A stretch of 64,000 nucleotides of DNA, taken from NCBI RefSeq assembly GCF_003286075.1, contig NZ_QLUV01000001.1, positions 1-64,000 on the forward strand, read 5' to 3'. The notes below the pieces were generated by a model. That model worked only from the letters and a program-made list of their open reading frames with translations. It did not search any database and was not told the DNA's origin. The stretch comes from Paracoccus endophyticus (GTDB lineage: Bacteria > Pseudomonadota > Alphaproteobacteria > Rhodobacterales > Rhodobacteraceae). Below, one piece after another: positions 46,475 to 58,180 of the stretch (position 1 is the stretch's first letter; the number at the start of each line of letters is the position of its first letter). Position numbers and translations under genes: made by a program.

Positions 46475-46568
46475 CGGCGGGTTGCAATCTGCCCAAGGCA
46501 GCGGCACGATCCGCGCCGCAGACCGCCCGCATCCCGCGGCGGCATCCCCCCGAAGGCGAGGCTTGCCC

Positions 46569-47507
46569 ATGACGACGCGCCGTCTGATCCCCCTGACCCT
46601 TGTGGCCGCCCTGTCGGCCGGTCCCGCGCTGGCCGACGATGCCGCCGCCTGTGGCACCATCCGGCTGTCGGACCCGGGTTGGACCGACATCACCGCCACC
46701 AACGGCGTGGCGGCCACCGTGCTCGAGGCGCTGGGCTACGAGGCCGACGTGCAGACCCTGTCCGTGCCCATCGGCTACGAAGCGATGAAGGGGGGCACCA
46801 TCGACGTGTTCCTGGGCAACTGGATGCCCGCGCAAAAGGCGTTCCGCGAAGACCTGGAGAAGTCCGGCGCGGCGGTCGAGCTGGTGCAGAACCTGATCGG
46901 GGCCAAGTTCACGCTGGGCGTCAACAAGGCCGGTGCCGACCTGGGGGTCACGGATTTCTCGCAGCTTGACGCGCAGCGCGACAGGTTCGACGGCAAGATC
47001 TACGGGATCGAGCCCGGCGCGCCCGCCAACCAGTCCATCGCGAAGATGATCGCCGACGACAAGCACGGACTGGGCGACTGGGAACTGGTCGAATCGGGCG
47101 AGCAGGCGATGCTGGCGCAGGTCGCGCGCAACGATCAGGCCGGAACGCCCACGGTGTTCCTGGCCTGGGCGCCGCATCCGATGAACGTCGCGCACCAGAT
47201 CACCTATCTGTCCGGCGGCGACGCCGAGTTCGGCCCCGATTTCGGCGGCGCGACCGTTCACACGCTGGCGCGCACGGGCTGGCCCGAACAGTGCCCCAAT
47301 GCCGCCCGGCTGCTGGGCCAGATGATCTTCGACGTCGAGATGGAAAACGCCCTGATGGGCAGCATCCTCAACGACGGGATGGACGGCCCGGCGGCGGCCA
47401 GGGCGTGGCTTGCGGCTAATCCCGCGCCCCTGGCGGCCTGGCTGGACGGCGTGACCACGCTGGACGGCCAGCCCGGCCTGGCAGCGGTCGAGGCCGCGCT
47501 GAAGTGA
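46569..47507 (+). CDS. choX: Choline-binding periplasmic protein, ChoX-like
   Basis: This 312-residue protein has a signal peptide ending near ALA-DD and then the class F solute receptor start [28 protein letters not shown] near residue 77 and [11 protein letters not shown] near 195 supply the aromatic residues that form the cation-binding box in ChoX-type proteins. It delivers choline to the ChoWV transporter in rhizobia. Here no permease or ATPase gene is next to it, so it is an orphan receptor. It is followed after 100 bases by a choline sulfatase gene on the same strand, supporting choline as ligand. Confidence 0.83.
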   Translation: MTTRRLIPLTLVAALSAGPALADDAAACGTIRLSDPGWTDITATNGVAATVLEALGYEADVQTLSVPIGYEAMKGGTIDVFLGNWMPAQKAFREDLEKSGAAVELVQNLIGAKFTLGVNKAGADLGVTDFSQLDAQRDRFDGKIYGIEPGAPANQSIAKMIADDKHGLGDWELVESGEQAMLAQVARNDQAGTPTVFLAWAPHPMNVAHQITYLSGGDAEFGPDFGGATVHTLARTGWPEQCPNAARLLGQMIFDVEMENALMGSILNDGMDGPAAARAWLAANPAPLAAWLDGVTTLDGQPGLAAVEAALK

Positions 47508-47607
47508 CGCATCGTGGCCGGGCGCGCCTGTCGCCCGGCCCTGCGCGCTTGCCGCGGGCGCCTGCCACGGGCGCCCGCCCGTCCCTTTCGTTTTTTCACA
47601 GGCGACC

Positions 47608-49125
47608 ATGTCCCGCCCCAATATCCTGATCCTGATGGCCGACCAGCTGTCGGGGGTGCTGTTCCCGGATGGCCCGGCGGCCTTCCTGCACGCGCCCCAT
47701 CTGCGCGCGCTGGCCGCCCGCTCGGCCCGGTTCGCGACCTGCTACACCGCCAGCCCGCTGTGCGCGCCCGCCCGGGCGTCGCTGATGTCGGGACAGTTGC
47801 CGCGCCGCACCCGCGTCTATGACAACGCGGCCGAGTTCGCGTCCGACATCCCCACCTATGCCCATCACCTGCGCCGCGCGGGCTATGCCACCTGCCTGTC
47901 GGGCAAGATGCACTTCGTCGGCCCCGACCAGATGCACGGGTTCGAGGAGCGGCTGACCACCGACATCTATCCCGCCGACTTTGGCTGGACCCCCGATTAC
48001 CGCAGGCCGGGCGAGCGGATCGACTGGTGGTATCACAACATGGGATCGATCACCGGCGCGGGCGTGGCGGAAATCACCAACCAGTACGAATATGACGACG
48101 AGGTCGCGTATCACGCCTGCCGCAAGCTTTACGACCTGTCGCGGGGCGCGGACGAGCGCCCCTGGTGCCTGACGGTCAGCTTTACCCATCCGCACGACCC
48201 GTTCGTCGCGCGCCGGCGTTACTGGGACCTGTACGAGAACGCCCCCGAACTGGAACCGCCCCCGCCGATCCCCTATGCGGCGCAGGACCCCCATTCGCAG
48301 CGCATCCTGGACGCCTGCGACTGGCGCAACTATGCCATCACGCCCGATCAGGTCCGCCGCGCGCGGCAGGGGTATTTCGCCAACATCAGCTATGTCGACG
48401 ACAAGATCGGCGAGATCCTGGGCGTGCTGCGCGATACCCGCCAGCAGGCGATCGTCGTCGTGCTGTCGGACCACGGCGAGATGCTGGGCGACCGCGGCCT
48501 GTGGTTCAAGATGACCTTCTTCGACCCCTCGGCCCGGGTGCCGCTGATGATCGCGCCGGTCGAGGGCATGGGGCCGGCGCTTGCGACCGGCAGGGTGGAC
48601 ACGCCGGTCAGCACCATCGATCTGCTGCCGACGCTGTGCGATCTGGTCGGGCTATCGATGGACGAGGTGATGCCCTGGACCGATGGCGTCTCGCTGTGCC
48701 CGGTGGCGGCGGGCGCGCCGCGCGGTCCCGTGCCGATGGAATACGCCGCCGAAGGAACGGTGTCGCCGATGGTGGCGATCCGCGACGGGCGCTGGAAATA
48801 CACCCGCTGCCTGGCCGATCCCGAACAGCTGTTCGACCTGGACGCGGACCCGTCCGAACGCACCGACCTGGCCCCCGACCCCGCGCAGGCGGGCACGCTG
48901 GCCCGCCTGCGGGCGATGGCCGAGGCGCGCTGGGACCTTTCCGCCTATGACGCCGAGGTGCGCGAAAGCCAGGCACGGCGCTGGGTGGTGTACGAGGCGC
49001 TGCGCAACGGCGCGTATTTCCCCTGGGACTACCAGCCGCTGATGCAGGCATCCGAACGCTACATGCGCAACCACATGAACCTGGACACGCTGGAGGAGAG
49101 CAAACGCTTTCCCCGCGGCGAGTGA
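47608..49125 (+). CDS. betC: Choline sulfatase
   Basis: This 505-residue sulfatase cleaves choline-O-sulfate to choline and sulfate. The formylglycine motif is [12 protein letters not shown] with Cys52, a cysteine-type site that needs a formylglycine-generating enzyme found elsewhere. Asp12 in MADQL and the [10 protein letters not shown] motif near residue 290 carry metal ligands. The C-terminus with [21 protein letters not shown] matches BetC specifically. It probably acts in the cytoplasm since no signal peptide is visible. Together with choX it forms a two-gene choline cassette placed inside the dcw cluster. Confidence 0.92.
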   Translation: MSRPNILILMADQLSGVLFPDGPAAFLHAPHLRALAARSARFATCYTASPLCAPARASLMSGQLPRRTRVYDNAAEFASDIPTYAHHLRRAGYATCLSGKMHFVGPDQMHGFEERLTTDIYPADFGWTPDYRRPGERIDWWYHNMGSITGAGVAEITNQYEYDDEVAYHACRKLYDLSRGADERPWCLTVSFTHPHDPFVARRRYWDLYENAPELEPPPPIPYAAQDPHSQRILDACDWRNYAITPDQVRRARQGYFANISYVDDKIGEILGVLRDTRQQAIVVVLSDHGEMLGDRGLWFKMTFFDPSARVPLMIAPVEGMGPALATGRVDTPVSTIDLLPTLCDLVGLSMDEVMPWTDGVSLCPVAAGAPRGPVPMEYAAEGTVSPMVAIRDGRWKYTRCLADPEQLFDLDADPSERTDLAPDPAQAGTLARLRAMAEARWDLSAYDAEVRESQARRWVVYEALRNGAYFPWDYQPLMQASERYMRNHMNLDTLEESKRFPRGE

Positions 49126-49345
49126 CCGCCGGCCGCCTGGGGCGGGGCGCGGCCCCGGGCCGGAACACAGCCGGCGATCCGGGGGGCCACGAGGCGCGCC
49201 GTGATCGACACGGCGGCCTGGCGGCGGCTGCCTGTCGCTGCGGCGGCCAGCCCCGGGCGAAGGGCCAGCCTCCCCGAAAGCCCGTTGTCTCAGGCGGAAC
49301 GCGGCACCCCCTCGCACCCGGCAGGCCGGGCTGCCGGCCCCTGCC

Positions 49346-49630
49346 CTAACGCTCGCGGTGGGCGGCCCAGAACCCGGCCACCGCCCCCAGGATCAGCGAC
49401 ACCAGGGCGGGTGTCACGACAAAGAAGATGATCCCCGCCTGCTGCGCCATCTGGTCCAGCGGCAGGGTGCGCTGCGTGAGGATCCAGCCGCCCAGCGCCA
49501 CCACCGCACAGAACCCCAGCGCCATCGCCAGACCCAGCGGGCCATTGCGCCGGGTCAGCCACCAGGCGGCCAGGCCGGGCACGATGCCTGCGATCAGTCC
49601 CGGCACCAGCCAGTCTCCCAGTTCGATCAT
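49346..49630 (-). CDS. Small three-helix membrane protein within the mur cluster
   Basis: This 94-residue protein is made of three hydrophobic helices, starting MIELGDWLVPGLIAGIVPGLA and ending in VAGFWAAHRER. It is encoded one base downstream of the DUF2484 gene on the same strand, so it probably shares the murC transcript. I do not recognise its family. Its position suggests a membrane-associated role near precursor synthesis, but that is only a guess from neighbourhood. Its end faces the betC end across a 220-base gap, in which I saw a small GGGGC/GCCCC hairpin. Confidence 0.6.
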   Translation of the reverse strand: MIELGDWLVPGLIAGIVPGLAAWWLTRRNGPLGLAMALGFCAVVALGGWILTQRTLPLDQMAQQAGIIFFVVTPALVSLILGAVAGFWAAHRER

Positions 49631-49631
49631 G

Positions 49632-49904
49632 TCAGTCGCTTTCCGCCGAGGGCAAGGCGCGGCCCGTTCGCGCGCCGCTGGTGCGCTGTGGCCGCAGCAG
49701 CAGCGCCAGGCCGACCAGAAAGGCCGCCAGCCCCAGCAGCGGCCCGCATTTCCACGTCACCAGCCCCAGGATGGGCACCCCGGCCACGACCGCCACGACC
49801 AGCGCGCGCATCCGGTGGCGGTACGGCAGGCGGCCGATCAGCGACACGCCCAGCACCCACAGGACGCTGGCGGCAAGGCACAGGATGGCGTGCCAGGCAA
49901 CCAT
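49632..49904 (-). CDS. DUF2484 family small membrane protein
   Basis: This 90-residue protein has three hydrophobic segments. It matches my recollection of DUF2484, a Rhodobacteraceae family usually found between murC and murB, with the WVLGVSLIGRLPYRHRMRAL stretch near residue 16 (its core is SLIGRLPYRHRMR). The C-terminus is basic. It starts one base after murC ends. The function is unknown; its constant location beside precursor synthesis genes suggests a link to cell wall assembly. Confidence 0.68.
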   Translation of the reverse strand: MVAWHAILCLAASVLWVLGVSLIGRLPYRHRMRALVVAVVAGVPILGLVTWKCGPLLGLAAFLVGLALLLRPQRTSGARTGRALPSAESD

Positions 49905-49905
49905 C

Positions 49906-51326
<1,421 letters not shown>

Positions 51327-51330
<4 letters not shown>

Positions 51331-52427
51331 GCGGCAAGCTCCGTCACGAGGTCATGCAGGCGGGCCGCCGCGTCGGGGCGGCCCAGCGACAGGGCGGCGG
51401 CGGCCATCTGGGCCGCGCGGGTTCCGTCCGAAAGGATGGCGTGCAGGTCGCGCGTCAGGCTAGCCGCGTCAAGCACGGATTCGGGCAGCACGATCGCCGC
51501 GCCTGCGTCGGCCAGGGCGCGGGCGTTGGCCGACTGGTGGTCGCCCGCCGCCGCCGCATAGGGGATCAGGATCGACGGGCGCCCAATCGCGGCGATGTCG
51601 GCCAGCGACGACGCGCCGGCGCGGCTGACGACCAGATGCGCCGCCGCGACCCGTTCGGGCACGTCGGTGAAGAACGGCTGCACCTCGGCGGGAACCCCTG
51701 CGCGATCATAGGCGGCGGCGACGCGGTCGGCGTCCTCGGCCCGCGCCTGATGGCTGACGGACAGCCGCGCGCGCATCGTGTCCGGCAGGGCCGCGACCGC
51801 GGCGGGCACGATGTCCGACAGCACCCGCGCGCCTTGGCTGCCGCCGATGACCAGCAGGCGCAGCGGCCCCTCGGCCGGGGGGTCATAGGGCGCGCCTGCG
51901 CGGTCCAGCACCGCCTGCCGCACCGGGTTGCCGGTATGGACGGCGGTGACGCCGCCCGGCAGCTCGGTGGGCCAGGTTCCGCAGGCGACGGTCTGCACGC
52001 GGGGGGCAAAGGCGCGGTTGACGCGGCCCATGACCCCGTTCTGTTCATGGATCATCCGCGGGATCCGCAGGGCCAGTGCCGCGCTCATGGCGGGGATGGT
52101 GGGATAGCCGCCAAAGCCCACGACCACCGCCGGGCGGTCGGCGCGCGCTGCGGCGATGGCGCGCGCGATGCCCGCCCCGATCCGCGCGGGCGAGGTCAGA
52201 CGGCCCAGCAGCCCGCCCCGCGCCGTCGTGGCCGAGGGCACGACCTTGCGGACCACGGCCGGCGGGAACCCCCCGGCATAGCGCGCGCCGCGGTCGTCGG
52301 TGGACAGCGTGACGCGCCAGCCTGCCGCCAGCAGGCGTTCGGCCAGCGCCTGCGCGGGGAACATGTGCCCGCCTGTGCCGCCGGCCGCGATCAGCGCCAG
52401 CCGTCCCTGTCCCGCCCGCCCGGTCAT
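51327..52427 (-). CDS. murG: Lipid II synthase glycosyltransferase MurG
   Basis: This 366-residue membrane-associated enzyme transfers GlcNAc to lipid I. The first glycine-rich motif is [12 protein letters not shown] near residue 14. [14 protein letters not shown] near 125 and [16 protein letters not shown] near 188 are further MurG signatures, and [12 protein letters not shown] near 265 lies in the donor-binding domain. Its start overlaps the ftsW stop and its stop overlaps the murC start, each by four bases, indicating strong translational coupling in the order ftsW-murG-murC. Confidence 0.95.
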
Positions 52428-53590
52428 CGCGCCGCGCGCCCCAGCACGTCGGCGATCAGGGTCTGCGGCCGGGTGCGGGTCAGCGCCAGCAGCATGCCCA
52501 TCGCGATCCCCGAGGCGATCACCGACGAGCCGCCATAGCTGACGAAGGGCAGCGTCATCCCCTTGGCCGGCAGCAGCCGCACCGCCACGCCCATGTTGAT
52601 CAGCGCCTGCACGCCAAAGGCGCAGGCCAGCCCTGTGCCCGCGATGCGCGCGAACGGGTCGCGTTCGCGCAGCAGGCGCCACAGCGAGCGGGTGACGATC
52701 ACGCCGTACAGCGCGATGATGATCATCACCAGGGCAAAGCCGTATTCCTCGGCGGCGACGGCGATGATGAAGTCGGTGTGCGCGTCGGGCAGCGACCACT
52801 TGACCGACCCCTCGCCCACGCCCACGCCGAAAAACCCGCCCTCCTGGATGGCGTTGGTGGCATAGCCGATCTGCGTGCGCGGATCGACCTCGGCCGACAG
52901 GAAGCCGTTGATGCGGCGGGCGAAGTGCTCCGAGCTGTTGTAGGCCAGAACGCCCCCCGCCCCGGCCAGCCCGATCGACCCCGCGATCAGCGACACCGGC
53001 GCGCCGGCGACGAAATACATCACCAGCCAGGAAAACAGCACCAGCGACGCCTGCCCGAAGTCGGGCTGGAACGCCAGCAGGACGATGACGACCAGCGCCA
53101 CGAAAAAGGAATACAGCCGCCCCGGCGGTCCGCCCACCGCCTGCGAGGCGGCCATGAACCAGGCGCACAGCGCCACGAAGCCGGGCTTGAGGAACTCGGA
53201 CGGCTGGACCGAGGCAAAGCCCAGCGACAGCCAGCGTGTGGCCCCCTTGCCAAAGTCGGTGCCGATCACCGGCAGCGCGATCACGGTCGCCAGCGCCCCC
53301 AGGAACAGCACCACCCCCAGCCGGCGCACCTGCACCGGCGACAGCATCGAGATGACCAGCATCACGCCCAGCGCCGCGCCCCCGAAGATCAGCTGCCGGG
53401 TGACATAGTAGAACTGCGGCAGGTTGTTGCGCTCGGCCAGCGGAACCGATGCGGCCAGTCCCAGCAGCAGCCCGATGGCGAACAGCAGCAGCACGCAGGC
53501 CATCGACCAGCGATCGACCGTGCGCCACCAGCGTGGAAGAATCGGATCGCCCGCCCGCACGGGCGTGGCGCCAAAGACCATCTCGGTCAT
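52424..53590 (-). CDS. ftsW: Septal peptidoglycan polymerase FtsW
   Basis: This 388-residue SEDS-family protein polymerises lipid II at the septum with FtsI. About ten membrane helices are predicted. Family motifs include [18 protein letters not shown] near residue 115 (core ATRWLSLG and QPSEFLK), [11 protein letters not shown] near 175, and [27 protein letters not shown] near 315 (core [15 protein letters not shown]). The expected catalytic aspartate is in QPDFG. It follows the GFA-like gene by 81 bases. Confidence 0.94.
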   Translation of the reverse strand: MTEMVFGATPVRAGDPILPRWWRTVDRWSMACVLLLFAIGLLLGLAASVPLAERNNLPQFYYVTRQLIFGGAALGVMLVISMLSPVQVRRLGVVLFLGALATVIALPVIGTDFGKGATRWLSLGFASVQPSEFLKPGFVALCAWFMAASQAVGGPPGRLYSFFVALVVIVLLAFQPDFGQASLVLFSWLVMYFVAGAPVSLIAGSIGLAGAGGVLAYNSSEHFARRINGFLSAEVDPRTQIGYATNAIQEGGFFGVGVGEGSVKWSLPDAHTDFIIAVAAEEYGFALVMIIIALYGVIVTRSLWRLLRERDPFARIAGTGLACAFGVQALINMGVAVRLLPAKGMTLPFVSYGGSSVIASGIAMGMLLALTRTRPQTLIADVLGRAAR

Positions 53591-53671
53591 GGGAATACCG
53601 CCGTCACTGCCTCTGCCCTGCCCGGTTGGTCCGGGTCTGGGGACAAGGATAGCGCGATTGCGGGCCCCGCG

Positions 53672-54163
53672 CTACTGCGGATTGGGCGCGGCGGGATCAC
53701 GGGGCCGCGCGCCGCGCAGCGCCTCGCGCCGGGCCAGGGCTGCGGGGGACCAGTGGTCGGCGGCGCGGTAATAGCCTTGGGCCGCGGGCACGCCGTCGGG
53801 CAGGACGACCCACGGGCGGCGGGTGCCGACAAAGATGTGGATGTCGGGCGACAGCGTGGTCGCGTCGTCCAGCGTGCCGGTGCGGACGAAGGCCATCGCG
53901 CGCCCCGCGCCGGCATAGTGGCTGAGGATGGTGCCGCCGCAGTCCGCGCACTGCACCAGCACCTGCCCCTTGCCCGAGGCGGTGGGGATCGTGCGTTCAC
54001 GCACCGGCCCCGTGACGGCCACGCGGTCGGTCTCGATCAGCGCGTTGACGGCGAATGCGCTGCCCGTCTCGCGCTGGCACCAGCTGCAATGGCAGCACTG
54101 CACGAACAGCGGCGCGTCGGCCAGCCGATAGGTGACAGACCCGCAGATGCACCGTCCGTTCAT
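53672..54163 (-). CDS. GFA family zinc protein (glutathione-dependent formaldehyde-activating type)
   Basis: This 163-residue cytoplasmic protein has a GFA fold with zinc ligands visible as CICGSVTY at residue 5, CHCSWCQRETGSAF near 25 and CADCGG near 75. The family includes an enzyme that joins formaldehyde to glutathione, but most members have no proven function. AGGGGGAA precedes the ATG. It sits between murD and ftsW on the same strand, a place where standard dcw clusters have no such gene. It has no obvious role in cell wall synthesis and is probably a passenger using the shared transcript. Confidence 0.8.
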   Translation of the reverse strand: MNGRCICGSVTYRLADAPLFVQCCHCSWCQRETGSAFAVNALIETDRVAVTGPVRERTIPTASGKGQVLVQCADCGGTILSHYAGAGRAMAFVRTGTLDDATTLSPDIHIFVGTRRPWVVLPDGVPAAQGYYRAADHWSPAALARREALRGARPRDPAAPNPQ

Positions 54164-54224
54164 CGTGTTCCCCCTGCTGGACTGGGGCGAGGGTGGCGCG
54201 CGGCGTGCGGTGGGGCAAGCCCCG

Positions 54225-55628
54225 TCAGCGCGGCAGCGCGGCGACCAGCGCGGCAAAATGCTCGCCGCGCTTCTCGAAGTTGGGATACTGGTCAAAGCTG
54301 GCCGCGGCGGGGGCCAGCAGGACGGTGTCGCCGGGCTGCGCCTCGGCGCTCGCGCGGGCCACCGCCGCCTCCATCGTCTCGACGACCTCGTGCGGGGTCG
54401 CGCCAAGCTGCAGGGCAAAGTCGCGGGCCGAATGGCCGATCAGATAGGCCTTGGCCACGCGGCCCAGATGCGGGGCGAGCGCGGCGATGCCGCCGTCCTT
54501 GCCGAGCCCCCCCGCGATCCAGCGGATGCGGTCGAAGGCCAGCAGCGCCTTGGCCGCGGCGTCGACATTGGTGGCCTTGCTGTCGTTGACCCATCGCACG
54601 TCCCCGATCACGGCCAGCGTCTGGCTGCGGTGCGGCAAGCCGGCAAAGGTCACGAACGCGGCCTCGATCTCGCGCGGGGACAGCCCGACGCTGCGGCAGG
54701 CGGCATAGGCAGCGCAGGCGTTCTGGTGGTTGTGCGCGCCGGGCAGGCCCCTGATCTCGCGCAGGTCGATGGACGCCACCTGCCGGCCCTTGCGCCATTC
54801 GGCCAAGAACCCCTTGCGGGCCGACACCGCCCAGCCGAACCCGTCCAGCCTGCCCTCGACCGAGACACGGATCACGCGGTCGTCCTGCGGCCCCTGCGCG
54901 AGCTGGTTGGCAAGATAGCGCCCCTCGGCCTCGTCCACGCCGACGACCGCGCGGTCCGGGCCGCCCTCGGCAAACAGCCGCCGCTTGGCCGCGAAATAGC
55001 CCCCCATGCCCCCGTGCCGGTCCATGTGATCGGGCGACAGGTTCGTGAACACGGCGACATCGGGCGTCAGCGCGCGGGCGAGGTCGGTCTGATAGGACGA
55101 CAGCTCCAGCACCACGACCTCGCCGTCCTCGGGCGGGTCAAGCGACAGCACGCCCGTCCCGATGTTGCCCCCCATCTGCGTGGGCCGCCCCGCTTCGGTC
55201 AGGATGTGGTGGATCAGCGCCGTGGTGGTCGATTTCCCGTTCGACCCGGTGACGCAGATCACGCGCGGCGGCTTGTCCATCTGGTCCCAGTCGCCCGTCG
55301 CAAAGCTGCGGAAGAACAGGCCGATGTCGTTGTCCACGGGCACCCCCCGCGCCAGGGCCTGTGCAATGGCCGGATGGGGCGCGGGGTAAAGATGCGGGAT
55401 GCCGGGCGAGGTGATGAGCGCCGCGACCGGCTCCGCCCAGCCCGTGTCGCGGGTCAGGTCGAGAAGCGTCAGCCCGTCCGACTGCGCCTGCGCGCGCGTC
55501 TCGGCGCTGTCATCCCAGGCGACGACGCGCGCGCCCCCTGCGGCCAGCGCCGCGGCGCTGGCCCGGCCCGATCGCCCGAGGCCGAGGACGGCGATGGTCT
55601 GGTTCTCGACGCCCTGGACGGGGATCAT
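54225..55628 (-). CDS. murD: UDP-N-acetylmuramoylalanine-D-glutamate ligase
   Basis: This 467-residue ligase adds D-glutamate to the nucleotide precursor. [13 protein letters not shown] near residue 14 binds [17 protein letters not shown] near 125 is the ATP loop, [13 protein letters not shown] near 200 and the [10 protein letters not shown] motif near 340 are typical of MurD. It lies downstream of mraY, separated by a 73-base gap containing a probable dispersed repeat, which may moderate read-through. The next gene, the GFA-like protein, starts after about 60 bases. Confidence 0.95.
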   Translation of the reverse strand: MIPVQGVENQTIAVLGLGRSGRASAAALAAGGARVVAWDDSAETRAQAQSDGLTLLDLTRDTGWAEPVAALITSPGIPHLYPAPHPAIAQALARGVPVDNDIGLFFRSFATGDWDQMDKPPRVICVTGSNGKSTTTALIHHILTEAGRPTQMGGNIGTGVLSLDPPEDGEVVVLELSSYQTDLARALTPDVAVFTNLSPDHMDRHGGMGGYFAAKRRLFAEGGPDRAVVGVDEAEGRYLANQLAQGPQDDRVIRVSVEGRLDGFGWAVSARKGFLAEWRKGRQVASIDLREIRGLPGAHNHQNACAAYAACRSVGLSPREIEAAFVTFAGLPHRSQTLAVIGDVRWVNDSKATNVDAAAKALLAFDRIRWIAGGLGKDGGIAALAPHLGRVAKAYLIGHSARDFALQLGATPHEVVETMEAAVARASAEAQPGDTVLLAPAAASFDQYPNFEKRGEHFAALVAALPR

Positions 55629-55650
55629 GGTCGGCTCCTGTGGCGCGGGT

Positions 55651-55696
55651 GCCGGGGGCCAGCCCCCGGACCCCCGGGATATTTGGACAAGGAAGA
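55651..55696. repeat. Probable dispersed Rhodobacteraceae intergenic repeat
   Basis: The gap between mraY and murD holds a GGGGGCCAGCCCCC palindrome, then CCCCCGGGATATTTGGACAA and GGAAGAA. I recall near-identical GGATATTTGGAC-AAGAAGAA sequences recurring after genes in Rhodobacter, Paracoccus and roseobacters. Only one copy is in this window, so the repeat nature needs genome-wide searching. Confidence 0.5.
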
Positions 55697-55701
55697 ATCC
55701 C

Positions 55702-56784
55702 TCACCTCAGCTTCAGCGTGCTCAGCCCGATCAGCGCCAGGATGATGGCGATGATCCAGAAGCGGATAACGATGGTCGGCTCGGCCCAGCCCTTTTTCTC
55801 GAAGTGGTGGTGGATCGGGGCCATCAGGAACACGCGCTTGCCGGTGCGCTTGAAGTACAGCACCTGGATGATGACGCTCAGCGCCTCGACCACGAACAGG
55901 CCGCCGACGATGGCCAGCACGATCTCGTGCTTGATGCAGACGGCGATGGCCCCCAGCGCGCCGCCCAGCGCAAGGCTGCCGGTGTCGCCCATGAACACCG
56001 CGGCGGGCGGCGCGTTGTACCACAGAAACCCCAAGCCCCCCCCGATCAGCGCGGCGGTGAAGACCACGATCTCGCCCGTGCCGGGGACGAAGTGGACGCC
56101 GAGGTAGTTGGCGAAATTGGCGTTGCCGACCAGGTACGAGATCACGCCGAACGTGCCGGCGGCGATCATCACCGGGCCGATGGCCAGCCCGTCCAGCCCG
56201 TCCGTCAGGTTCACCGCGTTGGCCGCGCCGACGATCACCAGCATCGCGAAGGGAACGAAGACGATGCCCAGCCCGATCAGCGCATCCTTGAAGAAGGGCA
56301 GCGCCAGTTGCCCCGACAGGGCGTCGGGGTGCAGCGCCGCGGCGGCAAGGCCCGCCAGCGCCCCCACGGCCAGGCCGATCCCCATCCGCACCCGGCCCGA
56401 CAGCCCCGCGTGATGCTGCTTGGTGACCTTGGCGTAATCGTCGGCAAACCCGATCGCCGCGAACGCCGCCGTGACCAGCAGCACGATCCAGATATAGCCG
56501 CTGTCCAGCCGCGCCCACAGCAGCGTGGACACGAACAGCGCCGACAGGATCAGCAGCCCCCCCATCGTCGGCGTGCCCGCCTTGACGAAATGGGTCTGCG
56601 GGCCGTCGTCGCGGATCGGCTGGCCCTTTTTCTGCTTGAACCGCAGCCAGTTGATCAGCGGCCGCCCGAACAGGAAGCCAAAGACCAGTGCCGTGAAGAA
56701 CGCGGCCCCTGCCCGGAAGGTGATATAGCGGAACAGGTTGAACACGCCGCCCCCGTCGGAAAGCGTGGTAAGCCAGTAAAGCAT
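55702..56784 (-). CDS. mraY: Phospho-N-acetylmuramoyl-pentapeptide transferase
   Basis: This 360-residue membrane enzyme makes lipid I from UDP-MurNAc-pentapeptide and undecaprenyl phosphate. It has ten predicted helices. The cytoplasmic catalytic motifs are present: AFADDYAK near residue 115, [10 protein letters not shown] near 192 and the HHHFEKKGW motif near 325. GTPTMGGLL near 74 is another MraY signature. The start at ATG 56784 fits homologues; murF ends five bases before it. Confidence 0.95.
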   Translation of the reverse strand: MLYWLTTLSDGGGVFNLFRYITFRAGAAFFTALVFGFLFGRPLINWLRFKQKKGQPIRDDGPQTHFVKAGTPTMGGLLILSALFVSTLLWARLDSGYIWIVLLVTAAFAAIGFADDYAKVTKQHHAGLSGRVRMGIGLAVGALAGLAAAALHPDALSGQLALPFFKDALIGLGIVFVPFAMLVIVGAANAVNLTDGLDGLAIGPVMIAAGTFGVISYLVGNANFANYLGVHFVPGTGEIVVFTAALIGGGLGFLWYNAPPAAVFMGDTGSLALGGALGAIAVCIKHEIVLAIVGGLFVVEALSVIIQVLYFKRTGKRVFLMAPIHHHFEKKGWAEPTIVIRFWIIAIILALIGLSTLKLR

Positions 56785-56788
56785 CCGG

Positions 56789-58180
56789 TCAGGTCCGTTC
56801 TTGCGTCGCAGGGGGGGGCGTCTGGCGTGATTTGCGGATCGCGTCAACCACGCGGGCGACCTGCGATCCCTTGGACCCCTTGACGAAGACGACATCGCCC
56901 TCGGCCACCAGATCGTCCAGTCGCGCGATCAGCGCGTCGGCGTCGGGCGCCCACAGGCCCCGCCGGCCGGCGGGCAGCGCGTCGTGCAGGTGCCGCATCC
57001 GCGGCCCGCAGCAGTGGACCACGGCGACGCCTGCCATCGCGGGGTCGTCCGCCATCGCGGCGTGCAGGGCGTTTTCGTCCGGCCCCAGTTCCAGCATGTC
57101 GCCCAGGATCGCGACGCGCCGGCCCGCCGGCAGCCGGTCCAGCGTGGCAAGCCCGGCCGACAGGCTGGCGGGATTGGCGTTGTAGCTGTCGTCCAGCAGC
57201 GTGACGCCGCCCAGCCGTTCGACCGCGCCGCGCCCCCGATAGGGCCGCCAGTCGGCAAGCCCCCGCGCCGCCGTGGGCAGGTCCGCGCCCAGCCGGACCA
57301 GCGCCGCCAGCACGCCGACGGCGTTCATGACGAAATGCGCCCCGGCGGTGGCCAGCGTCGCGCAGGCCGTCTCGCCCAGCACGCGCGCGGTCAGGGTCGT
57401 GTGGCCATCGGCATCGACGGCGACCGACAGGGGTTTCGCCATGCCGTCGCGACCAAAGCCCACGACGATGGCGCCCACCGCGTCGGCGGCGTCGCGCAGG
57501 ATGGGGGTGACGTCCAGGTCCTCGGGGATGATCGCGCTGCCCATCGGCTCAAGCCCCGCAAAGATCGACGCCTTCTCGCGGGCGATGCCGTCCAGCGATC
57601 CGAACGCCTCGAGATGCGCGGGGGCGATGGTGGTGATCAGGGCGACATGGGGACGCGCCATGCGGGCCAGCGGCTCGATCTCTCCGGGGTGGTTCATGCC
57701 CAGTTCGAGAATCGCATAGTCCGTGTCGGCCGGCATCCGCGCCAGCGTCAGGGGCACGCCCCAATGGTTGTTCAGGCTGGCCTCGGCCGCGTGGATCCGG
57801 CCCAGGGGCGCCAGGGCGGCGGCGGCCATGTCCTTGGTCGAGGTCTTGCCGACCGACCCGGTGATCGCCAGCACCCGCGCGCCCGTCCGGGCGCGGCCGG
57901 CGCGGCCCAGCGCCACCAGCGCGGCCATGACGTCGGGAACCACCAGCAGCGGCGCGTCCGCGGCCACGCCGTCGGGAATGCGGCTGACCAGCGCGGCGGC
58001 CGCGCCCCTGGCCAGCGCCTGCGCGACGAAACCATGGCCGTCGCGCGCGTCCTTCAACGCGACGAACAGATCGCCCGGCCGGATCGTGCGGCTGTCGATG
58101 GACAGGCCGTCCGCCGCCCAGTCCGCGGTCACGCGCCCCCCGGTCGCTGCGGCGGCGTCGGCCGCGGTCCACAGGGTCAT
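56789..58180 (-). CDS. murF: UDP-MurNAc-tripeptide D-alanyl-D-alanine ligase
   Basis: This 463-residue ligase attaches D-Ala-D-Ala to complete the pentapeptide precursor. [15 protein letters not shown] near residue 28 starts the UDP-binding domain, [12 protein letters not shown] near 107 is the ATP loop, and [11 protein letters not shown] near 325 is the MurF domain 3 motif. Its start overlaps the end of murE by four bases, and mraY follows closely. It uses the dipeptide from ddl. Confidence 0.95.
   Translation of the reverse strand: MTLWTAADAAAATGGRVTADWAADGLSIDSRTIRPGDLFVALKDARDGHGFVAQALARGAAAALVSRIPDGVAADAPLLVVPDVMAALVALGRAGRARTGARVLAITGSVGKTSTKDMAAAALAPLGRIHAAEASLNNHWGVPLTLARMPADTDYAILELGMNHPGEIEPLARMARPHVALITTIAPAHLEAFGSLDGIAREKASIFAGLEPMGSAIIPEDLDVTPILRDAADAVGAIVVGFGRDGMAKPLSVAVDADGHTTLTARVLGETACATLATAGAHFVMNAVGVLAALVRLGADLPTAARGLADWRPYRGRGAVERLGGVTLLDDSYNANPASLSAGLATLDRLPAGRRVAILGDMLELGPDENALHAAMADDPAMAGVAVVHCCGPRMRHLHDALPAGRRGLWAPDADALIARLDDLVAEGDVVFVKGSKGSQVARVVDAIRKSRQTPPPATQERT

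Noticed and set aside
49126-49345. Short arginine-rich frame after betC
   Set aside because: It has no ribosome binding site, its composition is low complexity, and it lies between convergent gene ends.
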